From Serripes groenlandicus (Eukaryota > Mollusca > Bivalvia > Cardiida > Cardiidae), in contig JASEVX010000005.1 in the NCBI GenBank assembly GCA_031761405.1, forward strand, positions 38,983,590 to 39,047,589: a stretch of DNA of 64,000 nucleotides. The letters are read 5' to 3'. Shown piece after piece: positions 8,993-23,900 of this stretch. The position numbers and the translations under genes are program-made. Numbering within the stretch: the first letter of the stretch is position 1; every line of letters starts with the position of its first letter. A model generated the notes under the pieces. The model saw nothing but the letters and a program-made list of their open reading frames with translations. It searched no databases and had not been told where the DNA came from.

Positions 8993-11900
8993 CTGTAAAC
9001 ATGTCATGTAATAAAGAAGTTACATCATAAGAAAAATATTTTTTTGCAATATTGCAACCATTAATGAGATAATTATTATATAAGCCTGGGCCTCAGTACA
9101 GTCTGATCAGGATCATCACTTTTCACACTCTAGTGGTACAAGTACCCTGCAAAGCCTTTGGAGATGGTTATGACCAAAGGTCACTATACGAGTAAGCAAT
9201 TATGTATTAATTACACTTAACCCTGCAGTAGATGGCTTCTGAAAACATTGCGGCGAAAGGAGAATTTGCTCATGATGAGCAATTTCTCCTTTTTTCACAA
9301 GGTTTTCAACTCTATTAAACAGTTAACCTCTCATTCATGGAGATTTTTCACTTTTTTGCCAATATATTTTCAAAGTCGTCTACAACAGATAGGTTGTATG
9401 TGACAAAGGGTTAAATGCAAAATATCTGAAGGTTGGCTTTCACTAAATGAAAATGATTATACATGATTGGAATGTAAGCAAAAACAGGAAGTGATTTACT
9501 TCTTTTAAAATTTGTTTTAATATAACAATGCAATATGATCGAAATAGACATGTATGAAAGAAACCTTTTGAAAACTCCTGAGACGAATTGGCAAACAAAT
9601 CAGATCTGCAAGTTGATCTGGATCTCACTGGTCAAAAATGTTTGTTATCCTGGAGCGCCGTTCAATTCTGATAGAATCATTAGTATGAATTTTGTTCATA
9701 CTACAAGTATTGTGACCAACTTAAGTTTAAATATATTCAATCAATAATCATAACGTTAGAAATTTTAGAAAGTGTCATTTGTCAATAAGTAAAAAAAAAT
9801 GAAATCGTGATGATATACAGACTGAAAAGTGATCCCTGCCAAGACAAAAGGACAACAATAAAAGTTCATCGATCATAAAGTTTGTCATAGTAAAGAAAAA
9901 TAATAGGACAAGAATAAAAGCTCATTATTTATAAAATTTGTCATATCTGAATCTTTGTTGGTCACAAAGCCCTTAAGGTCGATAATTTCGTGTGACATGT
10001 CCACAAAATAACTAGATTACAATCTAAACATCTCTTTAAAACATTGAACCAAATTTGCCAGAAAGACTTTGAAAACATCCATGCAAAAAATAAGGAAAAT
10101 CTCTGTTGATAAAGGTATAATTATTGAGCTAAAAATATTGTGGCAAATGAAGAAATTGCTCATTATGCGCACTTTATCTTTTGCCACAACTTTATGCCGC
10201 CGCCGATGTGTCACATTGCATATGCATGTTGAAAGGAAATAAAACAAAGCTCCTGTCAAATTTACCTTGCCAGTCCCTTGAAGAATTTTCCCATAGCCAT
10301 AAAGTCAAGCTGATCTGAACAGTTGAATACCACACACTGAATAGCCATAGCCTTGGCCAAATCCTGAAAATAGATTTGAAAAATAACCTTCATATTCATC
10401 TATCTCATACAGAAATCATTCAAGCATGTTGATCATATTGAAAGGTGCAAACTGATATTCTGATTCGAGGCATATTGTCAGTTAAGCAGTCAATACAATC
10501 TTTTCAGATCTTTTAATTTTGAAAAGTATACAACAAGAAACCGCTGAAGAAGGTAAGGCCGGAGAGTCGGCAAATCCACCTTGAAAATCGACAAACCAAG
10601 GTCAAGGTCAAAGTAACCATAGAAATCAATAGAACTTGTTACTGGTTATCTTCAGGCAAAGTTTCAAGTTTGTAACCCTTTCCAGTGCTAAGATTTTGCC
10701 TCAACCAGAAACTTTAACCAAAATGTTGACGGACAGACAGAGCCAATCTATAGACCGGAATTGCTTGAAAGCAATCCGGCCAAAAATTGTAGTGTTAGAG
10801 AAACATCTGGAAAAGAATTGACCCTCTCTCACATAATCTGCAGCAGACAACTCTGAAAATGTCTTAATACCAATATTGAAAATATTCTTATAGAGAAAGT
10901 AGATTTATTGAATACAGTTGAAATCATTGTGACAAAAGGAAAAAATACTCATTATGAAGTTTCTCCTTTTCCACAAAGATTTTGAAAGTAATCTGCTGCA
11001 GATGCATTTAAATGCATCTGTAAGTGAGAAACAGTTAAAGTTACCTTGGTAGTTTCAGTTTTACCAGTACCAGCAGGCCCAGCTGGAGCTCCACCAAATT
11101 TAAGATGAAGGGCACCAGTCAATGTGAGATAACATCTATCCGTCAATGGTGTGATGACCAGTCTACCAGTGTTACCAAGGTATTCGTAACCGTATGCAAA
11201 CTCTGCATTCACAGCTCTGATCCAAAGGTTGTCTGTATGCCAGTAATATCTGTTGGACAAATATATATTGATGAAATAAAATTACAAGTGAAAAAGTGAG
11301 TACATTCAGGAAGTCTTTCATTTGGTCAAAGTAGCAGACTAAGCTAAAATCTTAAGGATTTATGTTGGAACTAGGGCTTCAGGCATTTTGAAATCTCAAT
11401 CGGTCTGGTGACATTTTTTACAATTTTTAGGATTGAAATCGTTCCAGACTGACAAATTTCAGGTTTTCCGGAGGCCTGGACTTGGAACCTTTTTTAAAGA
11501 CATGAGTTTCTTACCTTAACTGACTGATCCATTCAAAATCGTTCACATTTTCGACATTATTATCCAACATCTTAATGATCACATCTCTAGCATGGACTTC
11601 AATGACAATCAAGGCTGACAGTGTCATTCTTCCTATCTTTGATATATCCTGGTTTACAAGCTGTCTCAGATCATCTAATTGTGGTATAATTGCTTCTTTA
11701 AATAGTTTAGGTAGTTCTTTATTCTCCAGTGCCGCAGTTACATCCGTAGCCCAGTAAGCACTGCATCCAGCTAAAACCACCTGACCTGGCCATTCTAATA
11801 CCCACTTTGTTCTTGCAGTCTGGAAAAATAATGAAAATTAAAACTTTCTCATATACAAAATTTGCAAACGAACATTACCACACATGTTTACATTGCTCAT

Positions 11901-14900
11901 TCGTACTAAAGAAAGTTTGACCTGTACTCAAATTATAAGTAATTACTAGAAAATGACTGGTCGCACAGAAGATACAATTCTCTTATTTACTGATCTGTTT
12001 GTACGGTAAACATTGTTTTGTCTACATAAAAATCATTTACTAAAAAAAATGTCTTTTTTGTTTTGGAATCACCTTGACTGAAATGTTTCTGACATAATTT
12101 TGTTTACAAAACGTTTCTTAAATATCTCTTTTTGCATGCCACTTTGGCCATCTTGAAAGGTTACAAAGGTCACGTGACCTATGCAAATTTATTCAAATTC
12201 ACAAAAATTCCCTTAAACCCCAACAGCTAATCAGATGCACGAAACCATTGGAACAGCTTCTAGGCCTACCCGATTCAGATAGGTAATCTGCATATTTTAA
12301 AGTTAAATATATCAACAGTTCATGATTGTTTTTTTATTTATTTGTTTATAATCCATTTTCTGATGGAATCGTATATTTAATGATATAAATAGACATTGAA
12401 CATCTCATATCAACAACCTGCATGCACGGTATATTTGGTTAACATGCACGAAACGACGAGAATAGAGGATAACTAGAGATTGCTTTTTTGAAAAAGCGCT
12501 CGTCTCCCCATTCGTAGGGGAGGAAAAGAAATGATGGAGATGATTTTTTTAGTTTTGGACTGCAGATGAAGCAACAGTGACAATCCTCAGTTATTGAGCG
12601 GAAACCATTTTTCAGCTGAGGGTTACCATGACCTTGGTCTTTGACCTAGTGACCTCAAAATCAATAGGGGCCATTTGCGGCTGGTGACCAACCTGCACAC
12701 CAAGTATGAAGGTCCTGGGCCCAAGCAATCTTCAGTTATTGAGCGGAAACCATTTTTCAGTCAAAGGTCACCACGACCTTGACCTTTGACCTACTGACAT
12801 CAAAATCAATAGGGGTCATCTACAGGTTAGGACCAAGTTGCACACCAAGTATGAAGTTATAAGTATGGGTATAAGCGTTCTTGAGTTATTGAGTAACACA
12901 CATTTTTCAGCTGAAGGTTACCGTGACCTTCGACATATGACCTTGTGACCTCAAAATCAAACAAATTCAATAAAGGTCATTTACTGGTTAGGACCAACCT
13001 GCACACCAGATATGAAGTTCCTCAAAATAAGCATTCTTTAGTTATTGAGAGGAAACCATTTTTCAGCTGAAGGTTACCATGACCTTGACCTTTAAGCTAG
13101 TGAACTCAAAATCAATAGGGGTCATCTACTGGTGGTGACCAACCTGCACACCAAGTATTAACTTCCATGGCCAAAGCATTCTACAGTTATTAAGCAAAAA
13201 CAATGTTTCAGCTCATTGTCATTGTGACCTTTCAGCTCAAGGTCACTGTGACCTTGACTTTGACCTCAAAATTAGTAGGGTCTTCTACTAGGCATGGCCA
13301 ACCTGCATACCAAGTATGGAGTTCCTCGGCCCAAGCTTCTTCAGTTATTGAACGGAAACCATTTTTTACCTCACAAGGTCACCATGACCTTGACCTTTGA
13401 CCTTCTGACATCAAAATCAATAGGAGTCATCTACTGGTCATGACCAACCTGCATACCAAGTATGAATATCCTATGCCCAAGCGTTCTTCAATTATTGAGC
13501 GGAAACAAGTGTGACGGATGTGACCTTGACCTTTGACCTAGTGACCTTAAAATTAATAGGGGTCATGTGCTGGTGGTGACCAACCTGCACATCAATTTTG
13601 AAGTTTCTGGGCCCAAGCAAAAACTATTTATCAGCTCATTGTCACTGTGACCTTTCAAGCTCATGGTCACTGTGACCTTGACTTTAGATGTACTGACCTC
13701 AAAATCAATAGGGGTCTTCTACTAGGCAGGGCAAACCTGCATACCAAGTATGGAGTTCCTCAGCCAAAGCGTTCTTCAGTTATTGAGCGGAAACCATTTT
13801 TTACCTCACACGGTCACCATGACCTTGACCTTTGACCTTCTGTTATCAAAATCAATAGGGGTCAGCTACTGGTCATGACCAACCTGCATACCAAGTATGA
13901 AGTTCCTACGCCCAAGCGTTCTTCAGTTATTGAGCGGAAACAAGTGTGACAGACGGAAGGACGGACGGAAGGACGGACGGAACGGGCAAAAACAATATGT
14001 CACCCCCATGTAATGGGGGAGACATAATTAGTAAGCTGCAAACACTTTTAAAAAATACCTTTACCCCATGCATTATCTATCAAACCACAGGAACAATAAG
14101 ATTACACGATTGTCAGAGTCTATTGGCTCAATTATCTTGTTTACTTCACGGTAAGTGACTCTCTCAAAGGTTTATAGACGTGTGAGAAACAAAGACAATG
14201 TGTACTATGGTTACAAAGTGACATATAGTGTACAGGTGGTAGTGAGATTTATGAAAATATCTGGACCAATTTTTTTTACAAGTTTTATGATTGAAAACGG
14301 TCCAGCAAGTTAAAAATCGGTCCAGACCGTCAAATTTTCCGCTTTCCGGAGGCCTGATGCCTCCTACATAGCTGTTAACTTTTTCTGATACAAATGCAAT
14401 GAAATACCTTGTTTTAGCAGATGACAATCAAACAAATTGGTTTCCCCATTGAGTCAATAATAAGCGTACAATTTTCCAAATATCACAAGTTTTTCTTCAG
14501 ACATTTTCATATTAGTGAAACAAAACTTACTGTTTTGTATGTCTCTAAACTGTCTTTGATGATCAATCTCAAGCTTTCCTTCATACAATTCTCAATTTCC
14601 AACATCCAGTCTTCCACATTTCCAGTAGGGTAGAGCTTCTTGCCACGGAAGACAACTTCTTCACCTTCTGCGGAATACATCCTAGTGATCTCCAGATCGT
14701 CTTCAAATCTAAGCTGTAATGCAAGCGTAATAATTCAGATCTAAATCTGTAAACATTTAATTCTATAACCCAATTAACAGTTTTAGATTTTGATAAACAA
14801 GGTTGCCTACCAAAACCTGTTAACCCTTTCCCACATACGCCAAATCTGCAGCTGATGACTTTGTAAACATACTCGCAAACATTTGGAAAATCTCTATATA

Positions 14901-17900
14901 GGTAAATATAATTATTATGAGCAATTTCTCCTTTTACCACAATGTTTTCAAAAGTCGTCTGCTGCAGGTGTCTGAAAGTGTCTGTAAGTGGGAAAGGTTT
15001 AAATAAAAGTGATACCTAAATGTCACACTGCCACAGAAAGTTATACAAATTAAATAAAGCCAACAAATCAGTTCTACGATAAATTCTAAAACAAGGAAAC
15101 AATCAAAACTGATTAATTGTTGCATCAAAATATAGTGTGCTTCACTTCACACTGGGTAGGTAGGAGTTAAATAGTGATTATTAAGAAATTCTGTTGGAAA
15201 ATAGAGTCAAGACTATCCTAATCTAAATCTCTGTTTGATTACAAATTTAACCCTTTCCCTCATACAGATTCTTTCTGACACCTCCGCAGCAGACGATTTC
15301 CAGAAACATTTTGAAAAAGAAGAAATTGCTCTTCATGAGCAATTTCTCCTTTTGCCAAAATGTTTTCTCCTTTTTTCATTTATAGAAGGTTTTTCTATTT
15401 TTTTAATAAAAGTTTTCAAAGTCGTCTGCTGCAGATTTGTTGTATGTTGGAAAGGGTTAACAATTATTACCTTTACACACATGCAGACATATTTTTAATC
15501 ATCTGCAGAAGAAGACTTGAAAACATTTTGATAAAAGGTGTAGTTGCTAACCATGTTTTGAACTCTATTCAACAATTATGCCTTCATTTCAAGTGATTTA
15601 TTTTAATATTTCAGCAAGCATATTTTCGAAATTGTCGATTTTCAGACATTTCCCCATTATGAAATACAATAAAAAAAAAATAGAAAATCTTGATAAATTT
15701 GTGTTTAATTTTAACACAAATTTAGGTGGCATTACTTGAAACAGAGAAATAACATCAAATGTGTTTTTAGTTATTAACCCTTTCCCACATACAACTTTGA
15801 AAAAATCTAGGCAAAAGTATGAAAAGTCTCTGCAAATTAACATATAAAAGTCTCTGCAAATTAACATATAAAAGTTGGATAGATGTGAAAACATTGTGGC
15901 AAAATGGGAAACTGCTTGTTTTTAGCAATTTTTCATTTTGTCACATTGTTTTCAATAGTCGTCTGCTGCAGAGGCGTCACAAAGCATTTAGAAGTGGGAA
16001 AAGGTTAAATCACACTTACTTTGTTAATATTCTCAAAGCACTTTCTAAGATGGGGCTGTACAGCGGTTGGATCTTTCGTCTGAGACAGAATTTCAAGCAG
16101 TTCATCGTCAGACAGGAAGTAGAAACGTGGGAAGGCGTTTCTCTTTGTCTCAAGGTATTCACTAAGACCCTTCTGGACTTGTTCCAAAAGTTTGTTACAC
16201 TCTTTCAAATTGTCAAGCAGACGACTGTCTGGGCAAAGGGAGATCACCTTTAGATATGAAAGAGTAAATGTTTAAGTAAGTAAAAGATATATATCAAATG
16301 CATCACAAAGCACCAAGGTTAAAATAAATAAAAGCATTATGAAGTGAAATGTGCAGAGCTTGAAATAATCAAATGGTAAGTTTTGTTATTTTTATTCTTT
16401 AAAAAATTAAAAATATTTCAGAAATGTATTACAATAATATTTTGAATTACTTGATTTTGAAATGTACTTATCCTTGTTTCAACTATTTGAATAAGAAAGT
16501 ACAGTAAAATATGAATCAGACCTGAGGGTTTTCCTTTGCATTTTTCATGATCTTTCTCCACATTCTCTCCATGGTGGCATAACGCTTGCTCTCCACTGGT
16601 AATTGTCTGTTGATATCGTCTGATGAGAAGATGGGTTCCAAGTATAACCATGCTCTCTGGCAGTTCAACCATTCATCAACTACATCCTAAAATTCAAGTT
16701 TGTTATTATAACCCTTTCCCACATACAACAACTCTGCAGCAGACAACTTTGATAACGTCTAGGCAAAAGCACAGTAAATCCCTTTAAATGAGAGAACAAT
16801 AATTGAATGGAGTTGAAAACATGGTGACAAAAGGAGAAATTGCTTGTTTTGAGCAATTTCTTCTTTTGTTGCCATGTATTCAAGAAGCCTTCTGCTGCAG
16901 AGGCGTCAGAAAGCGTCTATATGAGAGAAAGGGATAAATGCTTTCAAAATTATTTGGGTTTTTTAAGCGGTTTTTAACAGTATTGCTGTTATACTGAACA
17001 TTTAAACCAATCAATCCTGGTGGTAGCAAAGATAATCACAATTAAATAGAAACAAGAGGGCCATGATGGCCCTTGAATCGCTCACCTGATTTTTTTTTTT
17101 TTTCACTTTAGCTATATAAGCCTCGCCCCCTGGCAGCCATAGTTTCCGACCAATCAACTTGGCTTGAAGGAATCTGATAGAGGGTCACCCTAGGAACATT
17201 TCTACAAAATTATTTGAAAATCGGCCAGATACTTATGGAGGAGAAGATTTTTTAAGTTTTCATTATAGCCATAAAAGGCAAAATAGCCCCGCCCCCTGGC
17301 GGCCATGTTTTTTGACCAATCAACATGGCTTGAAGGAATCTGATAGAGGATCACCCAAGGAACATTTCTACAAAATTATTTGAAAATCGCCCTGACACTT
17401 TTGGAGGAGAAGATTTTTTAAGTTTGCACTATAGCCATATAAGGCAAAATAGCCCCGCCCCCCCTGGCGGCCATGTTTTTTGACCAATCAACATGGCTTG
17501 AAGGAATCTGATAGAGGGTCACCCAAGGAACATTTCTACAAAATTATTTGAAAATCGGCCTTACACTTTCGGAGGAGAAGATTTTTTAAGTTTTCACTAT
17601 AGCCATATAAGGCAAAATAGCCCCGCCCCCCCTGGCGGCCATGTTTTTCGACCAATCAACACGGCTTGAAGGAATCTGATAGAGGGTCATCCAAGGAACA
17701 TTTCTACAAAATTATTTGAAAATCTGCCAACCAATTCGGGAGAAGAAGAATTTTGAAGTTTTTTCGGTTTCGTTGCCATGGAAACCAGAATTTTGCATGG
17801 ATCCCAAAAATTTGAAGGAATTCTGGTGAGGTCATTGAGAGGATGCTTTCTGTGAAGTTTCATCCAAATTGACCCACTGGTTACTGAGGAGAAGAAGTTG

Positions 17901-20900
17901 ACGCACGACGCACGACGCACGACGGACGACGGACGCCGGACAAAAGGCGATCACAATAACTCACCTTGAGCAAAGCTCAGGTGAGCTAAAAAGGTAAAGA
18001 ACAAATTTCACAAAAAGTATAGTGCGCATGTCTTGGTGTCTTTAAATTCTAGTTAATAAATGCAACAATTTATATGTGTTACATTTAGCAATAAGGGCTC
18101 TTGCTGTATTTTCATACAGTGAAATCTCAGGTGTGCCTACAAATATGCACATTCTTTACTGTCTGTCTGCATTTAGAAGAGTCATACATGTAGCTTTTGA
18201 CAACTCTAGAATTGTAGACCCATAAGATGCAACAGATCCTGTTTCTGCCTGTAATGGATCAGATGATTAACATCACCTGTATTGTTTGCTGTGTTTAATG
18301 CCAAGCATTTCTTAAAAAAAATTACCAGTACTACTGGTCCAATTACCCCGAGACCAGGAAGTACGACAGGAAAAGCCATTACTACCATTTTTAAAGTCTT
18401 ACCTGTGTAGTAGTAAGTTTATTCTCCCAAGTGTTGATTCGGTCTTCAAATGGCTTCTTGTATGGCGAGAATGACATGCTCTGAGTCATCACAATGTGAT
18501 CATCCAACAACTGGGATGTGTCTTCTGACGATCGAAGGATGTATGTTCCCGTATCTTTATAGGAGATGATTTCAAACTGAACTGGATCCCATTCTTTCTC
18601 CATCTTGTCCAAGGCCTGGAAATTTTAAATGTTTTTTTTTGTTAAATTTGGATTTTAACCTTTTCCGACATACAACAATTTTGCAGTTGAAGACCTTAGA
18701 AAATAGTAAGTAAAAAATATGGGAACTGTCTATATAAAATGAAAGAACAAGTATCGAAGAAAGTTTAAAACAGTGTGGGAATGATAATGAGCAATATCTC
18801 CTTTTGCCACAATGTTGTCAAAAGTTGTCTGTTGTAGAGGCATTATGTATTACAATGTTGAAGAAGACAAAACAGAAAGAGATCAATTGAAATTTACTCA
18901 GAGACCTAGATAAGGGCGAGTAGACAGATCTTTACCCCACAGTATCTCTCTTTATATCTCTATATTGTGGTACTTGTAAGAATTGTCTCAGCGAGATAAC
19001 TCACAGATTTAACCCTTTCTCTCAAATAAGACGCTTTCTGCAGCAGACAGCTTTATGAAATCAAAATGACAAATGAAGAAATTGCTCAAAAGGAGCAATT
19101 TCTCCTTTTGTCACAATTTTTTCCACCTTTAGTCATAGGTAATCCATTTAATCAATAGAGATTTTCTATTTTTTGACAAAATATGTTCAAAGTCGTCTGC
19201 TGCAGAATTGTCGTATGAGGTAAAGTGTTAAGAACTTTAAATACGCCCATTTTTAAGAGCCATGCTTACTTGTTCAATGGAGTATTCCTTTCCAGCTACT
19301 TCAGCCACTTTAGCAATTGTCTGTATGTGATCATTGAGATTCATCTCCAAGCACTTACTGAATGTAAGGTTAGCTTTAGGCACCACCGAGAAACCAAGTT
19401 CATTGGACAGCTGGAATAAAACAAGCAAATTCAGAGAATTATGGTCCCCCGCCAGGGTCAAGGTCACAAGGTCAAACAAATTGGTATTGATGGAAAGGGG
19501 TTGTCACAAGGAATACACATGTGAAATATGAAAGCAGTACCTATTACGGTTCAGAAGTTATGACCAAGGTTAAAGTTTTTGTGACAGCGTGACGGAGGGA
19601 CTGACTGACGGACTGACGGACGAGAAATAATAGTCCCCACGCTTTCGCTAAAAGCGGGGGACAACAAGCATTGCATGAAGGCAAAAGAGATTACCAACCC
19701 AATAGCCACATCAACCCATTCTCTCAATTATGGATAACATTTGAAGCCTTTGTAGCAGGCAACTTTTTAAAACATTGTTATAGCCTTTGAAATTTAAGCT
19801 AGATGGGGGAAGCTGACAGACAAAATGGCCAAACTGTCACAAAGTAAACCCTTCAATGAGGTATAACTCTTGAATGACTTTAGTGATCTGGACAGTCTTT
19901 TAACGCAACTGAGGTTTAATGCCCATAAACATTCACAGCTAGTATGACGAAGACAGGATGAGAACTGTTGAAGTTGATTGAAGAGAGGGCAAGGACACTT
20001 GGCCATAATCCAAAAGTGCCTTTGGTGATTTAGCTGGTTATTAAACATGGTCCAGACATTATTACCCAAAAACATGTTTAACAAGTTTCGGAAGATTAGA
20101 TGAAAACTGTTGGATTAAGACAAGGCTTATTTGAGCAATATTTTATATAATTAAAGGGCCATAATCCAAAAGTGCCTTGGGCAATATTGCTTGATATCGA
20201 ACTTGGCCTAGACATTATGCTCAAAAAATCTGTTCAACAAGTTTGGTAAAGATTCATTGAAAATGGTTAAACTAACAGAGCTGACAACATGTGGACGCCA
20301 CTTGACACAGGTGCCCCCCTTTATTCGAGCCAAATTAATATGTGCGCATAAAAAGGGTTATAATTCATAAAATACTGTTGCAATAGCTATATCTCTTAAG
20401 ACCTTCAGGCAAATCAATATCAGTGATACGAATTTGAAAACAATATTTTTAAAGATATTAAGTGATATTACAGATTTCATAGAAATCCCTTCGACAGTGA
20501 TCAAATTAAATGTGATAACACAAGAATATTTGTAATACAGTCATGTGTGGGCTGACCAGACCAGTCCTTATAACCAAGTTAACCCTTTCCCTCATATACA
20601 CACTTTTTGACGGCTATGCAGCACAGCTTTTTGAAAACATGGCAACATAAGAAGAAATTGCTCAAAACGAGCAATTTCTCCTTTTGTCACCCATGTTTTC
20701 AACTCTATTCAATTATTGTACTTTCATTTAAAAGGAGTTTCCAATTTGTTTGGGTACGTTTTCAAAGTCGTCTGCTGCAGAGTTGTTGTATGTGGAAAAG
20801 AGTTAAATATGACAGACATACTGTACAAGTAACATTGTGCCATTTCTGAACAACTGACTTCGAAAACATCTGGGGATAAATATGGGTTATTTCTCCAAGG

Positions 20901-23900
20901 TACACTTTTAGAGTAGAAAACAAGTAGAAATTGGCAAGAACAAATTCTCTCTTGAGCAATTTCTCTTTTTGCCATAATGTTTTAAAATGTAAATACTGCA
21001 AATGTATCAAATAGAATCATTTTGTCAAATAGAAACATCTTGGAAAGGGGTTAAATGATTTCAAATAAACGTACCGATTCCCAATGTCTGCTTCTCATAC
21101 CTGGGTTTCTAAGACCCTGAATGAGTGGAATGAATGGCTTGAACTCCTCGATGTTTCCCTTGATCTGCTGGGCGACTAGTTGTACACCTTGAAAATTGCA
21201 ACATTGTTTTATAGTGTAACATCATCATAGTATAAATGGTAGTTACCTAACTGAGGATCTTTGAAGCTAACTAATTGATACCTTAAATAATGAAAGAACT
21301 GATGTATATCAATCCGTAACTTAAGTGCAATTTAATAAATGCTACATATGCATTAAAAATCATCTCATTGTTATAGGTAACAAAGTACGCAAATGTATTT
21401 TCAATTAATCAAAAGTTCATATTTTATTAAGGAAATCTATTGTTACATTGATGTTGTTTTCTTATCGCACACTTTACTCAAGGCCATATCTGACCCATCC
21501 AACCCATGTCACATGAAGACAGACCTTCATTACTGAACAATCGAAGAAGATTCAGATCTTCAGATATGCTCCCATGCAATCTGATCAAGATCTTACAAAG
21601 CATCCTGAATTTTCTTAATAACAATTATGACAATAAAATTTGATAAATCAACAAAACAACTAAAATGTGTGAAAATAAATCATTATAGTCATTCTTTTCA
21701 TCACTTCTGAAGGTTATCATATGTGTTGGCATAGCTCAATATACAACAAACCATACTTATGTTCATACTTACTAGGTATGTCATTAAACAATTTCACAGA
21801 CTTGTGCATGGTCTTATAAGCCTCATTGACATTTTTCTCCAACTCCTCGGCGTTGATGGAGGTCAAAGGATCCGTCATCCAGCTCTCGTGCCACCTCATC
21901 CAATCTGACGCGGTTACCCACAGGTTACGATAAGGTTCAAAGTCCTTGACAAGCTTGCCCAGCTTGTCATACTAGAAGAACAAACACTCAGTTGTGTCTA
22001 GGAGTACTAATCAATCAAGGTTAATATTAAACAACTTTCTTTCCCTTTTGCTCCAAAATATACTAATTATTGTCTATTTTCCAAAACATGCCCAAATTCG
22101 AATTTACATGTATTTTCAATGTTTTTTTAACATAAAAAATTTCTCTCTCGATTATGTAATTCTAAATGCTTTTACCAAAGCCTTTTCAATTGTTTTTCTT
22201 CTTGAAGTAATAATTTTCAAATTTCACTATCTGTCTGATTTTGCCTACAAATTCCATCTTTTATGAAAGTCAATTTTAAAAGCTAATGATCATCATTTGA
22301 TATCCGACAGATCAGACTTTGCACTAATTTTGAGACAAAATCAATTTCTGGAGTAGGAAAAAAGAGTTACACGTGCATATCATTCTGGGTAAATTGTGCA
22401 AACACTATAAGTAAATCACTTTTATCCAAGTTTGAAATAGTTCATGCATTGTATACTACTGCTGGCAGATCAACCCTTTTCCTTATCCGAGAATTCTCTG
22501 ACCCTAAAAGCCTTTTTTTTTTTTCTTTTTTTTTTTTGCGGCTTAGCAAGATGAAATATCAAAAATCGTAAAAAGGGCTGTTTAGGGTCAGAGAAGGCTC
22601 GGATTACCGTTTTCCCTGATATAACTGTTTTTTGAAATTTGAAATTGCTTCTTATGATGAACTTCTCTCTTTTCTACAACATTTATTACTCTCTTAACCC
22701 TTTCCCTCATACAACAATTCTGCAGCAGACGACTTTGAATGTATTTTGTCAAAACATAGAAAATCTCCACAATTGAATGGATAACCTATGACAAAAAGTG
22801 GAAAACATTGTGGCAAAAGGAGAAAGTGCATGTTTTGTGCAATTTCTTCTTTTGTCACTATGTTTTCATAAAGCCTTCTGCTGCAGAGGCGTCAGAAAGC
22901 GTCTATATGAGGGAAAGGGTTAAAATTCTTAATTCAGCTGCCCATTTTCTCCATACTATGTTTCAAATTGAATTTAGAGGTATAGAAATCTAGAGAATGT
23001 CTGCAAGATATGAATTCATTCCTTATAAATTCATGAAGTTACGGGTGAGCCAATTTACATGTTAGGCTATTACTAATAACTGTGGCCTTAACCTTTGACC
23101 TATGTTGGTGAAACATGACCTCCTTAACTCTTTCCCACTTGTAGACACATTCTGATGCATCTGCAGCAGACAACTTTTGAAAATATTGTGACAAAAGAAG
23201 AAATTGCTCAAAACGAGCAATTTCTCCTTTTGCCACAATGTTTTCAACTCTTTTTAATAATTAAACTCTCATTTATGGAGATTTTTCAAGTTTATGTCAG
23301 AGTTTCAAATGTTGTCTGCTGCAGGATTGTTGTTTGTGGGAATGGGTTGAATGATCCTTGACACTGAGCCTCTGTAACAGAATGCATTATCAAGAAAGTC
23401 AAGATAAAAAACAAAAGTGCTAGAGTAATGATTTGGTTTCATACATGTGGTAGGCTATTTATAGCAGCTGTGACCTTGACCAATGACCTAGGTGGGTGAA
23501 ATATGAAGGATTTCCAATTAAAATTGTTATAACATTGTTTTGTAAACTTACACCTCTAATAAAGCATGAAAGTAACTTTGTCATAAACTTGGATAAAAGC
23601 TTGATAAAAAGTATGTGAAGCAAAATGTGATAAAGTAAATTGATTACATAGAAAAATAGTGTAAAAAATACTAAAAAAAAAGAAAGAAGGAAATATTGGA
23701 CAAGTAGGAAAATGCTCAAACTCAATATAGATCTGCAGAATGCTCTTCAAAAATTGCTAGAGAGGGCTGAAATCTATTTTATCCAAGATTTCAAGAACTT
23801 TTCAGTTTGACCTTAACGAATACTTAAGAATATATCAGAGACGTAATACAATAACAGAAAAAGCTATCTAAACATATAGTTGGGTTTCTTAGAAATTCAG

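Noticed and set aside
14581..14940. A 119-codon minus-strand frame
   Set aside because: It overlaps DNAH1 exon 24 in another frame and runs into an intron and a MITE. The true frame there gives [18 protein letters not shown].
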